Assembly (NCBI RefSeq): GCF_900182615.1
Contig: NZ_FXTE01000003.1
Coordinates: forward strand, 227,424 to 291,423
Reading direction: 5' to 3'
Length of the DNA: 64,000 bases
Source of the DNA: Ruegeria faecimaris
GTDB lineage: Bacteria; Pseudomonadota; Alphaproteobacteria; Rhodobacterales; Rhodobacteraceae
In this document: positions 1 to 8,652 of the stretch, piece by piece
How the letters are laid out: every line of letters starts with the position of its first letter
How positions within the stretch are numbered: the stretch's first letter is position 1
Notes under the pieces: model-generated
What the model was told of the DNA's origin: nothing
The model's database searches: none
What the model saw: only the letters and a program-made list of their open reading frames with translations
Translations under genes and position numbers: made by a program

Positions 1-46
1 GGCCTGCTATAGTTCCAGCCAAACCGGCCATCACAAATTTCTTCAT
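1..46 (-). CDS. ctpA: Carboxy-terminal processing peptidase (S41), N-terminal fragment
   Basis: Only the first 15 codons lie in the window (MKKFVMAGLAGTIAG...), starting from an ATG at 46 on the minus strand, 6 bases after the stop of the envC-like gene. The residues look like the basic and hydrophobic start of an exported protein. The name is inferred from context: in many Rhodobacterales gpmI, an EnvC-family gene and an S41 C-terminal processing protease follow one another in this order. Nothing of the catalytic domain is visible, so the call rests on position and the signal-peptide-like start. Confidence 0.5.
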   Translation of the reverse strand, partial: MKKFVMAGLAGTIAG

Positions 47-52
47 ACTCGT

Positions 53-1183
53 TTATCCATCCTTGTCGGTCCGAAACCACGATTCCGGGTCCACGGGGCT
101 GTTATCCTGTCTTACCTCTATATAGAGCGTTTCTGATCGGTCAGTTCCAGTGCCATCACCGCTTGTTGACAAAATTGCGCCGATTTCCTTCGATTCTGCA
201 GGCATCAATCCGACTGGCGTCCCCCGGGGAATCACCTGACCGGCTTCTCCGTAGACCTCTTGTAGCCCGGAAAAGACAAATAGAAGCCCCGGTTGCGGCT
301 CGAGGATCACCAGATTCCCCAACTCCAGTAGTGGCCCGCGATACCGTATCGTGGCCGCCGTTGGCGAGGTGACTATTGCGCGCGGTCGGGTGCCCAATAC
401 GATACCAGGGCGTTTGACACCGGCCGCATCGGTTTCATTTGCCCGGTGCAGGATGACGCCCTGCGTCGGCAGCGTAATTTGACCCTTGATACTTGATATA
501 TCCGCATCCGTTTCGGCGATTTGCCCTTCGGAGATCTGGGAAAGCCCGCTGGCAAAACCGTCAAGCGTTTCAGTCGATGAGATCAGGATCGCTGTGCGGA
601 TCGGGTCCTCGACAAAGCGGCGCGGCAAATCCGTTCGGTCTGCGATGGCGGTGCTGAGCTGGGTGCGGGCATTCTGAACGCCGGTCAAGCCCTCGACCAA
701 GGTTTCCGAGGCGCTTTGCTGCAACAATCGCAGCGTGCGCACTTCCTGAAGATCACGCGCAAGAGACTGCGCTTTTGCGTTCAGACCCGGCGTAACCTCG
801 GACAGCATCATACCGGCCCGGGCCGAGCCCAACGGCCCTGACGGGTGTAGCATCAGAACCGGAGGCGCCGTGGTTTCGATCGTTTGTAATACGCCCAACA
901 GCTGTGCCACGTCCTTTTCCCGACTGCGCAACTCGGCTGTTAACTGGGCTTCGCGTGTTGCCGCCCGTCGTAGGCCATCCCGCATGGCCGACAGGCCCGC
1001 CTCATACGCCTGTATGGTTTCGGTCAGGGCACGGACCCGGTCGCGGGCGCTTTCGGCCTCGGTCAACGATACTGATGCCTGCTCAAGCATCTGCGCTGCA
1101 TTCAATGCAGCGGTTGCGGGGTCGGTCTGGGCAACCGCCCTGGATGCAAAGAAAATCGCCAGAAGCAGCGCACGAAGCGTCAT
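53..1183 (-). CDS. EnvC-family murein hydrolase activator (LytM-like)
   Basis: A 376-residue exported protein. Residues 1-18 form a signal peptide ending in AVAQ. A long coiled-coil segment with many Glu/Arg/Gln heptads follows (about 25-180), then a C-terminal peptidase M23/LytM-like beta domain (about 235-370; 'GNLVILEPQPGLLFVFSGL', 'GTPVGLMP'). The zinc-ligand histidines expected of an active LytM enzyme are not visible, as in EnvC/NlpD-type activators, which switch on periplasmic amidases at the division septum. The start codon overlaps the gpmI stop by 4 bases (ATGA), so the two are translationally coupled. It could be annotated simply as an M23 peptidase, but a non-catalytic activator role fits better. 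Confidence 0.8.
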   Translation of the reverse strand: MTLRALLLAIFFASRAVAQTDPATAALNAAQMLEQASVSLTEAESARDRVRALTETIQAYEAGLSAMRDGLRRAATREAQLTAELRSREKDVAQLLGVLQTIETTAPPVLMLHPSGPLGSARAGMMLSEVTPGLNAKAQSLARDLQEVRTLRLLQQSASETLVEGLTGVQNARTQLSTAIADRTDLPRRFVEDPIRTAILISSTETLDGFASGLSQISEGQIAETDADISSIKGQITLPTQGVILHRANETDAAGVKRPGIVLGTRPRAIVTSPTAATIRYRGPLLELGNLVILEPQPGLLFVFSGLQEVYGEAGQVIPRGTPVGLMPAESKEIGAILSTSGDGTGTDRSETLYIEVRQDNSPVDPESWFRTDKDG

Positions 1184-2697
1184 GAAAGCAGGCTCTTTCC
1201 AGTCATTTCAGGGGGCTGATCCAACGCCATCAGTTCCAGCAGTGTGGGCGCCAGATCGGACAGGCGACCATCCCGCAAGGATACCCCTGCTGGTCCCCCG
1301 ACTAACGCCACGGGCACGGGGTTCAGCGTATGGGCTGTATGCGGCCCGCCGGTTTCGGGATCGACCATCATCTCGCAATTTCCATGATCGGCCGTTACAA
1401 TCATTGCGCCCCCCACTTTTTCCAACGCGGCGACCACTTGCGCCAGCCCTTGATCCACAGCCTCACAGGCGCGGATTGCCGCTTGCAGGTCGCCGGTATG
1501 CCCAACCATATCCGGATTGGCATAGTTGGTTATGATCAGATCATAGCCCGCCCCGATGGCTTCGACGAATTTTGCGGTTACTTCGGCCGATGACATCTCG
1601 GGTTGCAGGTCGTAGGTCGCCACTTTGGGTGATTTAGGCATAAAGCGGTCTTCGTTCGCCTCAGGCACTTCCTTGCCGCCATTGAGGAAGAAGGTCACAT
1701 GCGGGTACTTCTCGGTCTCGGCCAGTCGGAACTGGCTGAGCCCATTTTTTGCCACCCATTCGCCCAGTGTATTGATGATGTCACGTTTGGGGAAAACAGT
1801 GGTCATATAAGCGCTGTGCCCGTCGGAATATTCGACCATGCCCAGCAGGGCTGAAAGCTGTGGGCGCGGGCCGGTGTCGAAATCATCAAAGCCGGGTTCG
1901 CCAATCGCCCGCAGAATCTCGCGGGCCCGGTCGGCGCGGAAGTTGAGGCAGAAGAACCCATCTCCGTCTTTGATGCCGTGATAGCCGTCGAGGACGGTCG
2001 GGACGATAAATTCGTCCGTTTCCGACTGCTGATAGGCCTGATCCACGGCATTGCGCGCCGAAACAGCGCTGCGCCCCTGCCCTTTGATCATTGCACCATA
2101 GGCTTCGCTGACACGTTCCCATCGGTTGTCGCGATCCATTGCAAAATAGCGCCCGCAGACCGAGGCAACACGGGCGCCGTCGGGCAAGCGCTCCTCAAGC
2201 TCTGTGATATAGGTCAGCGCTGATTTCGGGGCCACATCCCGGCCATCCGTAACCGCGTGCAAGGCAACGGGCACACCAGCATCCGTTATCGCCTTTGCCG
2301 CAGCAATGATATGGTTCAGGTGGCCATGCACTCCCCCGTCCGAGACCACCCCCAACAGATGTGCGGTGCCACCTGCAGCCTTTACCTTACCGATAAAGTT
2401 CTGCAGCGCGGAGTTGGCAAAGAAAGAACCGTCCTCAATCGCCAGATCAATCTGGCCCAAATCCATCGCAACAACGCGGCCAGCCCCAATATTTGTGTGA
2501 CCGACTTCGGAATTGCCCATCTGACCACTTGGCAGACCAACATCCGGACCATGGGTGATCAGCTTGGCGTGTGGGCCCTTGGCCATGATCGCATCAAATG
2601 TTGGCGTGTCGGCAAGGTAAGGCGCATTGGCCTCGGTGTCCTCGGACAGGCCCCAGCCATCAAGAATACACAGGACGACGGGTTTCGGGGCGGTCAT
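1180..2697 (-). CDS. gpmI: 2,3-bisphosphoglycerate-independent phosphoglycerate mutase
   Basis: A 505-residue cytosolic enzyme that interconverts 3- and 2-phosphoglycerate in glycolysis and gluconeogenesis, using two Mn2+ ions and a phosphoserine. Family hallmarks are visible: 'VVLCILDGWG' at the N-terminus (metal-binding Asp), 'GQMGNSEVGHTNIGAGR' around residue 60 containing the phosphorylated Ser, 'DGRDVAP', 'GRYFAMDRD', 'NFRADRAREI', and the C-terminal metal site 'VTADHGNCE'. Its length matches the family (about 510 residues). It is the first gene of the gpmI-envC-ctpA unit and overlaps envC by 4 bases. Confidence 0.97.
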   Translation of the reverse strand: MTAPKPVVLCILDGWGLSEDTEANAPYLADTPTFDAIMAKGPHAKLITHGPDVGLPSGQMGNSEVGHTNIGAGRVVAMDLGQIDLAIEDGSFFANSALQNFIGKVKAAGGTAHLLGVVSDGGVHGHLNHIIAAAKAITDAGVPVALHAVTDGRDVAPKSALTYITELEERLPDGARVASVCGRYFAMDRDNRWERVSEAYGAMIKGQGRSAVSARNAVDQAYQQSETDEFIVPTVLDGYHGIKDGDGFFCLNFRADRAREILRAIGEPGFDDFDTGPRPQLSALLGMVEYSDGHSAYMTTVFPKRDIINTLGEWVAKNGLSQFRLAETEKYPHVTFFLNGGKEVPEANEDRFMPKSPKVATYDLQPEMSSAEVTAKFVEAIGAGYDLIITNYANPDMVGHTGDLQAAIRACEAVDQGLAQVVAALEKVGGAMIVTADHGNCEMMVDPETGGPHTAHTLNPVPVALVGGPAGVSLRDGRLSDLAPTLLELMALDQPPEMTGKSLLS

Positions 2698-2800
2698 TTC
2701 GGCTCTCCGGGTTTGCTGCTCTTGGTTGGTCTTGTATCGCCTGCCCCGCGCAGGGTGAACCGCCTTTTGCCCTGATCAGTCAGAATTCATGTTACAAAGG

Positions 2801-4474
2801 CTATTCCTTGCCGGTATGGTCCTGATAGGGGCGCGCTTTGCGGCCTCTGTATTTCACGGTCAAATCCAGTGGTGCGTCGTTTTCGTCATAGATTCCAATA
2901 ACCACCCCTCTGCCCCGACTATTGGTGCGCATATCGATCAGTTGCTGTTCGGAACGTGTTGTGCGCTGCGACGGGCGACGCGCCCAAGTGAACAGATGGT
3001 CATACATCTTGGCGATGATATCCGCGTGTTCAGCACTGTTGCCAAGGTCTGTTAGTTCATTCGGGTCGTTTTCAAGATCGAACAGCAGTGGCCGATGCCC
3101 GCCTTCGCAATGGATCAGCTTCCATTTCTTGTTGGCCACCATGAACATCACTGCATCCCGAACCGAGGCATTCAGCTTTTCCGCCATGGGCGAGGCGGAA
3201 TAGTCATACTCACTGATTGCCACTTCCCGAGGTGTCTCGACCTGATGGCCACGCAAGATCGGCAACAAGGAGTGACCTTCCAGAATGTGACCCGACGCTT
3301 CGCCTCCGGCTATGTCCAAAAATGTTGGGGCGAGGTCGATGGACTCGACCAGCGCGTCGCTGACAGTGCCACGGGTTGCCTCAGCCTCGGGGGATGGGTC
3401 ATAGATGATCAACGGCACCTTGACCGATGCGTCCTGGAAAAAGGTCTTCTCACCCATCCAGTGATCGCCCAGAAAATCCCCGTGGTCCGAGGTTAACACG
3501 ATCATCGTGTCCTCCATCCGACCCGTCTTTTCCAGCCATGCGAACAGCCGGCCCATTTGGTCGTCGGCCTGCTTGATCAGACCCATATAAGCGGGGATCA
3601 CGGCCTCGCGCACCTCTTGTCGGGAAAACGCCTCGCCCACCTTGGTGCCCATGAACGCGCTCAGCACTGGGTGGGCATTCTGGCGTTCCGCCTCAGACCG
3701 GACCACGGGCAGGACATGTTCGGGGCCATACATCGAGGCATAGGGCTCTGGCACCACATAGGGCCAATGCGGCTTGATAAAGCTCAGGTGGCAACACCAG
3801 GGGCCGTCATGGGCTTCCATGAATTCGATCCCGCGCCCGGTCAGATAGGGCGTTTCGCTGTCTTCCTCGGCAATATTCGCCGGCTGGGAAGAGTTCTTGA
3901 GAAACCAGCCCGACAGAACATTGCCCTCAGCGTCGAGACCTGAATTGGCGAAGTCATGCCAGGGGTTGTCGCTGTCATATCCTTTGGCCGATAGGTATTT
4001 GTTGTATTCCTTGGCCCCGTCCGGGTCATAATACCCATCCGGCCCTTCGGGCAGCATTCCGTCATCACGCTCGAACACGTCGAACCCGCATTCGGCCACG
4101 CGGGCACCGATCAGACTGTCCGGTTCCAGCCCCAACCGCGCCATGCCTTCGGCATCCGCGCGCATATGGGTCTTGCCCACCAGCCAACAGTCCATCCCAG
4201 CCTTGCGCAGATGATCACCCATGGTCGTCTCACCCACTTTCAGCGGGATTCCATTCCAAGAAGCCCCATGCGAATGCACATAGCGCCCGGTATAGGTCGA
4301 CATACGGGAGGACCCGCAAATAGGTGACTGAATATAGGCCTTGTCAAACCGCACACCACGCGCAGCCAAGCGGTCAATGTTGGGGGTGTGCAGATGCGGA
4401 TGTCCGTAACAGCTCAGATAGTCCCAGCGAAGCTGGTCGAACATGATGAACAGGATGTTTCTTGCTTTGGCCAA
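2801..4474 (-). CDS. Sulfatase-family hydrolase with CxSxR active-site motif
   Basis: A 557-residue member of the alkaline phosphatase/sulfatase superfamily, predicted to hydrolyse a sulfate, phosphate or phosphonate ester. Visible are the N-terminal metal site 'NILFIMFDQLRWD', the formylglycine region 'SPICGSSRMSTYTGRY' (Cys53), 'LVGKTHM', 'KPHWPY' and the metal site 'VLTSDHGDFLGDH'. The motif is C-G-S-S-R, whereas the formylglycine-generating enzyme usually recognises CxPxR or CxAxR, so maturation is uncertain. No signal peptide is evident, which suggests a cytoplasmic enzyme like phosphonate monoester hydrolases. The start at 4474 is TTG, chosen because it directly precedes the conserved strand; no in-frame ATG lies upstream in reach. 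Confidence 0.85.
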   Translation of the reverse strand: MAKARNILFIMFDQLRWDYLSCYGHPHLHTPNIDRLAARGVRFDKAYIQSPICGSSRMSTYTGRYVHSHGASWNGIPLKVGETTMGDHLRKAGMDCWLVGKTHMRADAEGMARLGLEPDSLIGARVAECGFDVFERDDGMLPEGPDGYYDPDGAKEYNKYLSAKGYDSDNPWHDFANSGLDAEGNVLSGWFLKNSSQPANIAEEDSETPYLTGRGIEFMEAHDGPWCCHLSFIKPHWPYVVPEPYASMYGPEHVLPVVRSEAERQNAHPVLSAFMGTKVGEAFSRQEVREAVIPAYMGLIKQADDQMGRLFAWLEKTGRMEDTMIVLTSDHGDFLGDHWMGEKTFFQDASVKVPLIIYDPSPEAEATRGTVSDALVESIDLAPTFLDIAGGEASGHILEGHSLLPILRGHQVETPREVAISEYDYSASPMAEKLNASVRDAVMFMVANKKWKLIHCEGGHRPLLFDLENDPNELTDLGNSAEHADIIAKMYDHLFTWARRPSQRTTRSEQQLIDMRTNSRGRGVVIGIYDENDAPLDLTVKYRGRKARPYQDHTGKE

Positions 4475-4540
4475 ATCTGCGCCCCCGTTATTCAGGGACC
4501 TGCTTAGCCAATTCCAACCGCCAAACGAAGCGCTAAGTTA

Positions 4541-4777
4541 TTAGGCCTGCCGTTCCATCTGCTCAAGCATCTTTTGGGCGCGTTTGCACTGAAGCTTGTC
4601 GCGCAAGGGGCTGTTAGGGTCCACGTCCTTTTGGCAGACCACACATTTATCCGCCCCCGAGATCGCATTCAGGCCACCGCAGCTGCCCTTGATGGTCTTA
4701 CCCATCAACATCACACCCAGCGACATGCCAACCATGATAATCAGCAGCAGAATGAAGGCCAGAATAAAAGTGTTCAT
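4541..4777 (-). CDS. nqrM: Na+-NQR maturation protein NqrM (DUF539)
   Basis: A 78-residue protein with one N-terminal membrane helix (about 4-26) followed by a short soluble part carrying four cysteines (33, 45, 48 and 64; 'GSCGGL', 'CVVCQ', 'LQCKRAQ'). This is the pattern of NqrM, needed in Vibrio to load the iron centre between NqrD and NqrE of the Na+-pumping NADH:quinone reductase. It sits 14 bases after apbE, as in many NQR loci, and a complete nqrABCDEF operon lies at about 10-15.9 kb. The cysteine pattern plus the ApbE neighbour makes this call firm. Confidence 0.92.
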   Translation of the reverse strand: MNTFILAFILLLIIMVGMSLGVMLMGKTIKGSCGGLNAISGADKCVVCQKDVDPNSPLRDKLQCKRAQKMLEQMERQA

Positions 4778-4791
4778 CTCAGCTCAACCCG

Positions 4792-5817
4792 TCAGTTGGT
4801 GCCCAACGCCTCTTTGAACGCTGTGCTGTGTACCGTGATATAGGCATCCTCACCGCCTGTCACATCCCGCGAGATGAAATACACGGCAAGTTTATGCGTC
4901 TCGGCAAGTTTCAAACCCTTTTCCTGACCCAAGGCCAACATCGCTGTCGCCCAAGCATCTGCCATCATAGCATTTTCGGCCAGTACCGTGACTGAAGTGG
5001 TCCGATGCGTGATCGGGCGGCCAGTAGTTGGGTCAATGATATGCGAATACCGCACACCATCTTGTTCAAAGAAATTCTTGTAGTCGCCCGAGGTCGCCAT
5101 GCCCAGATCATCAAGCTGTACGATCAACTGCAGATTCTGCGCATCGGCCTGGGGTTTTTCGATCCCGATCCGCCAAGTCTCACCCTTGTCGTTATCGCCT
5201 CTTGTGACCAGATCGCCGCCGATCTCGACCATATAGTCCTCAATCCCAGCCGTGCGCAGCGTTTCGGCCACGGCGTCGATGCCATACCCCTTGGCAATGG
5301 CGGACAGGTTAATGCCGACTCCGGCATCGGCCTTCGCCAAAGTTCCGGCATCGCGATCCAGTTGCAGCAATCTGGCCTGTCCGACCTTGCCCAAAGCCGC
5401 CTGGATGTCAGCATCTGCGGGCACCGGATCTTCCGGTTTGCGCGGACCAAAGCCCCAAAGCTCAATCAGCGGGCCGAGAGTCACGTCGAATGTACCCCCG
5501 GATTTCTCGTGCACATCATTCGCGGCATCAAGCACCAGCGCAAATTCATCCGAAATGGCTACAGGTTCAGTGCTGCCCGAGTCCGAGAAGGTCGAAACCT
5601 CGGAATTCGGGTCCCAGTTCGACATCTTTGCGTTAACTTCGGCCAGTGTCTGTTCGACCGCACCCGCCAGCGCTTCTTCATCAACATCGACACCGATGGC
5701 CGTGATGTTGAATGACGTCCCCATCGTTTCGCCTGACAGGCGTACCACCTCGGGCTCTTTGTCGAACAAGCAGCCGGAAATAAGTGTGGCGACAGCCAGG
5801 ACTGGCAAGAAACGCAT
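4792..5817 (-). CDS. apbE: FAD:protein FMN transferase ApbE (lipoprotein)
   Basis: A 341-residue periplasmic lipoprotein that transfers FMN from FAD to threonines of NqrB and NqrC. The start is placed at ATG 5817 rather than 60 bases upstream, because an AGGAGG-type site lies just before it and the protein then begins with a clean lipoprotein signal (lipobox 'LISGC'). Family motifs are 'ETMGTSFNITAIG', 'GGTFDVTLGPLIELWGFG', 'INLSAIAKGYGID', 'VEIGGDLVTRG', 'MATSGDYKNFF', 'SHIIDPTTGRPI' and 'MMADAWATAML'. It precedes nqrM in an apparent operon. NqrB and NqrC both retain acceptor threonines, so the substrates are encoded in the same window. Confidence 0.96.
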   Translation of the reverse strand: MRFLPVLAVATLISGCLFDKEPEVVRLSGETMGTSFNITAIGVDVDEEALAGAVEQTLAEVNAKMSNWDPNSEVSTFSDSGSTEPVAISDEFALVLDAANDVHEKSGGTFDVTLGPLIELWGFGPRKPEDPVPADADIQAALGKVGQARLLQLDRDAGTLAKADAGVGINLSAIAKGYGIDAVAETLRTAGIEDYMVEIGGDLVTRGDNDKGETWRIGIEKPQADAQNLQLIVQLDDLGMATSGDYKNFFEQDGVRYSHIIDPTTGRPITHRTTSVTVLAENAMMADAWATAMLALGQEKGLKLAETHKLAVYFISRDVTGGEDAYITVHSTAFKEALGTN

Positions 5818-5884
5818 ATGGGTCCCTCCTGAGGAAAAGCGTGCCCGGCATATGACAGCGGCCCCAATCAGAGTCAAACCTGCA

Positions 5885-6070
5885 TCAGGCTTTCAGCGGC
5901 AGTAAGCCTAGCGCCAACAAACCGATTCCGGCGGGCACCCCGAACAGCCATGCTTTCTTCTGCCATCCCGGAGCCTGCTGTTTCCAGGTCATGCGAAAAT
6001 TATGGCCACAAACGACAACCGCAAAAAAAATCAGCGCGGCAACAGGGGGGGTCAGATAAAAGTTGGACAA
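5885..6070 (-). CDS. Small two-helix membrane protein, unknown function
   Basis: A 61-residue protein with two predicted membrane helices (about 8-23 and 42-59) separated by a basic, tryptophan-containing loop. It lies 67 bases upstream of apbE on the same strand and probably starts the transcript that continues into apbE and nqrM. I do not recognise the family. The position suggests, but does not show, a link to Na+-NQR assembly. A divergent CBS-domain gene begins 110 bases away, so the gap between them should hold both promoters. Confidence 0.6.
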   Translation of the reverse strand: MSNFYLTPPVAALIFFAVVVCGHNFRMTWKQQAPGWQKKAWLFGVPAGIGLLALGLLPLKA

Positions 6071-6180
6071 CGGGCCGGATTTCCTTGGTTTTTGGCAGTT
6101 TTCCTCGGTTAGGGCATTTGTACCCTATACAGGTCATATGGCTGCGGTAAGGTGAAAAGCAAAGCAAGAGGAGATTGCCC

Positions 6181-6705
6181 ATGGCCCCAAGCTCTTACCA
6201 GCCACCGACACGCGGCGACAAGGCCGCGGCTGCCTCGCATAGCCAGTCGGTTGAATCGAACCTTTCTCATACACAGACAACAGTCGAAAAGCTGCTTGTT
6301 GGCAAAGGGGACGCGGTTTTTTCCGTGCGCCCGAAAGACACAATTCATTCGGTGGTGAATATCCTCAAGGAAAAGCGGATTGGCGCTGTGGTGGTGACAG
6401 ATCAGAACGGTACGCTTCAGGGTATCCTGTCCGAGCGTGATATTGTGCGCCGTATGGCCGATACTCCGGGCCAGACCCTGCCCCAATCTGTCGAAGATCT
6501 GATGACCCGGAGCGTACAAACCTGCGCGCCCGAGGATCTGTTGAACGATGTGCTGAAAACCATGACAGAGGGGCGCTTTCGCCACATGCCCGTCCTCAGC
6601 GATGGCCATCTTCGTGGCGTGATCACGATCGGTGATGTCGTGCATTTCCGCCTCAAAGAGCTGGAGTATGAAGCCCTTCGCATGAAGCAGATGATCGTCG
6701 GTTGA
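6181..6705 (+). CDS. CBS-domain protein
   Basis: A 174-residue soluble protein made of a short disordered N-terminus and a tandem pair of CBS domains (about 36-92 and 101-157: 'VFSVRPKDTIHSVVNIL', 'GILSERDIVRR', 'DLMTRSVQTCAPEDLLNDVL', 'HMPVLSDGHLRGVITIGDV'). Such pairs bind adenine nucleotides and report energy state, but no output domain is attached, so the target is unknown. ATG 6181 is preferred over the TTG at 6175 because the AGAGGAG site at 6167-6173 is then 7 bases away. It runs toward the minus-strand phosphatase and ends 3 bases from it. Confidence 0.88.
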   Translation: MAPSSYQPPTRGDKAAAASHSQSVESNLSHTQTTVEKLLVGKGDAVFSVRPKDTIHSVVNILKEKRIGAVVVTDQNGTLQGILSERDIVRRMADTPGQTLPQSVEDLMTRSVQTCAPEDLLNDVLKTMTEGRFRHMPVLSDGHLRGVITIGDVVHFRLKELEYEALRMKQMIVG

Positions 6706-6708
6706 CAG

Positions 6709-7479
6709 CTATTCCGGCTGCTCGTCGGTTGCGATGAACCGGACCTCGCCGGCGCGAATATCAGTGGCGGTCAGCCTGCCACTGAAGAAGGCGCCGGTGT
6801 CGATCGAAACAACGCCATTCTCAGCGCGGGGCTCTGACGTGATTGTATGACCATGGACAACCCACTGGCCATCTTCCCGCATCTGCCGTGAGAAATTCGG
6901 ATGGCCCCACAGGCGGACTTGGCGTGTCTGCTCATCCAATGGCTTGCCCGGGTCCAGCCCTGCATGCACCACGGTGACATTGCCGCTGGTCCAGGTCAGG
7001 GGACGGTCGTGCAGCCATGACAGCAAATCTTCGCCCATTGCGCGTCGCAATCTGTCAGCCACCAAGACAGCATCCGCACCAACCGTGTCTTCATCCACAC
7101 CGGTAATTCCAAATGAGGCGAGCGTTTGCAGGCCACCGTTTTGCAGCCAAAGCCTGCCGACCCGTTTTGGGTCATCGGTGAACCGCAACAGCATCTCCTC
7201 GTGATTACCCAGCAGGCAAATGAAATCATTGCCTCGGACCCGGCTAAGGTGCCGTAACTGGTGCAGCACCTGGGCGCTGTAATTGCCACGATCAATGTAG
7301 TCCCCGACAAAGATTGTGGGGCAATCTGCATCCAGCCTTGCCAGCAAGGTCTGCAACAGATCCAATCGCCCGTGGATATCCCCAACGGCATAAAACCTCT
7401 GGTCAGGCGCGATGTCAGAAACTGAATTCTGTGCCGCCTGAGGTTTTTTCCACCTGGTTTTGATCCAATCCCACACCAT
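6709..7479 (-). CDS. PPP-family metallophosphoesterase (serine/threonine phosphatase-like)
   Basis: A 256-residue calcineurin-like phosphoesterase. The ordered metal and catalytic motifs of the PPP family are intact: 'YAVGDIHGR' (about 32-39), 'FVGDYIDRG', 'LLGNHEEM', 'VVHAGL' and 'VVHGHT'. Relatives include bacterial PrpA/PrpB protein phosphatases and diadenosine tetraphosphatase; the sequence alone does not choose between protein and nucleotide substrates. The protein is cytosolic, without a signal peptide. It is convergent with the CBS gene and divergent from the UDP-sugar epimerase. Confidence 0.88.
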   Translation of the reverse strand: MVWDWIKTRWKKPQAAQNSVSDIAPDQRFYAVGDIHGRLDLLQTLLARLDADCPTIFVGDYIDRGNYSAQVLHQLRHLSRVRGNDFICLLGNHEEMLLRFTDDPKRVGRLWLQNGGLQTLASFGITGVDEDTVGADAVLVADRLRRAMGEDLLSWLHDRPLTWTSGNVTVVHAGLDPGKPLDEQTRQVRLWGHPNFSRQMREDGQWVVHGHTITSEPRAENGVVSIDTGAFFSGRLTATDIRAGEVRFIATDEQPE

Positions 7480-7638
7480 CGCAATTTCCTACCCTGACTG
7501 GCGGGCAACAACAATCCGCAAGTGAATTAGGGTTCCGGATTGCCCCAATGGCGCGGTTTGTGGGAAAATCCCCTTGACCTTGAGGGGCTGAAAGTATCCC
7601 TGATGTTTCAAATGGTTTTGGTTTGGGTCGAGGGTTAA

Positions 7639-8652
7639 ATGAAGCGCGTATTAGTCACAGGCACAGCAGGGTTCATCGGTTTTCACCTGGCAAAACTACT
7701 ACTGGCCGAGGGGTTTCAGGTTCACGGCTACGATGGGATGACGGATTATTACGACGTCTCGCTCAAGCAGCGCCGCCATCAGATGCTCTTGCAATCCCCT
7801 GGGTTTTCCGCAACCGAGGATCTTTTGGAAAACTACGACCAGCTTGCAAAGGTCACCGAAGAATTCCAGCCCGAAGTGATCGTGCATCTCGCGGCGCAGG
7901 CTGGTGTCCGCTATAGCCTTGAGGACCCGCGCAGCTATATCAATTCCAACGTGGTCGGCACGTTCAACGTCATGGAAATCGCGCGCGAGCATAAGGTAGA
8001 CCACCTTCTGATGGCTTCGACATCCTCGGTTTATGGCGCCAACGAGGTCATGCCCTTCACCGAGGTCGAAAAGGCCGACACGCCGCTCACGATTTACGCC
8101 GCGACCAAAAAGGCAAATGAGGCGATGGGCCATTCCTATGCCCATTTGTGGAACCTGCCCACGACCATGTTCCGGTTCTTCACCGTCTATGGCACCTGGG
8201 GGCGACCCGATCTTGCGCTCTATAAATTTGTGGACGCCATCCTGGATGACCGCCCGATCGATATCTATAACCACGGCGACATGTATCGGGATTTCACCAA
8301 TGTCGAAGACCTTGTCCGCGGTATCCGACTGCTGATCGACGTCCCTCCGGTGCGGCCGGACAGCGCAGATGAGATTGAAGAAGGTGACAGCCTGTCGCCG
8401 GCGGCGCCCTGGCGCGTGGTGAATATCGGCAATGGCGACAAAGTGCGGCTGATGGATTTTATCGAAGCCATTGAGGAAGCTATCGGCAAGAAAGCCATCC
8501 GCAATTACATGCCTATGCAGATGGGTGATGTTCCTGCCACTTGGGCGAATAGTGATCTGCTGCAAAAGCTGACCGGCTATCGTCCGCAGACAAATTTCAA
8601 AGATGGAATCGCCCAGTTTGTCGAATGGTTCCGCGACTATCATGGTAAGTGA
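7639..8652 (+). CDS. UDP-glucuronate 4-epimerase-like NAD-dependent epimerase
   Basis: A 337-residue extended short-chain dehydrogenase. It shows the NAD-binding '[14 protein letters not shown]', '[14 protein letters not shown]', the catalytic 'STSSVYG' and Tyr-xxx-Lys ('YAATKKANE'), and the substrate region '[14 protein letters not shown]'. The 'AGVRYS' and 'YGTWGRPD' segments are typical of UDP-glucuronate/UDP-galacturonate 4-epimerases (WbnF/LpsL/Cap1J type). It is followed with a 4-base overlap by a UDP-sugar 6-dehydrogenase, so the two probably supply uronic-acid precursors for a surface polysaccharide. No glycosyltransferase genes are adjacent, so this looks like a precursor-supply pair. 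Confidence 0.92.
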   Translation: MKRVLVTGTAGFIGFHLAKLLLAEGFQVHGYDGMTDYYDVSLKQRRHQMLLQSPGFSATEDLLENYDQLAKVTEEFQPEVIVHLAAQAGVRYSLEDPRSYINSNVVGTFNVMEIAREHKVDHLLMASTSSVYGANEVMPFTEVEKADTPLTIYAATKKANEAMGHSYAHLWNLPTTMFRFFTVYGTWGRPDLALYKFVDAILDDRPIDIYNHGDMYRDFTNVEDLVRGIRLLIDVPPVRPDSADEIEEGDSLSPAAPWRVVNIGNGDKVRLMDFIEAIEEAIGKKAIRNYMPMQMGDVPATWANSDLLQKLTGYRPQTNFKDGIAQFVEWFRDYHGK

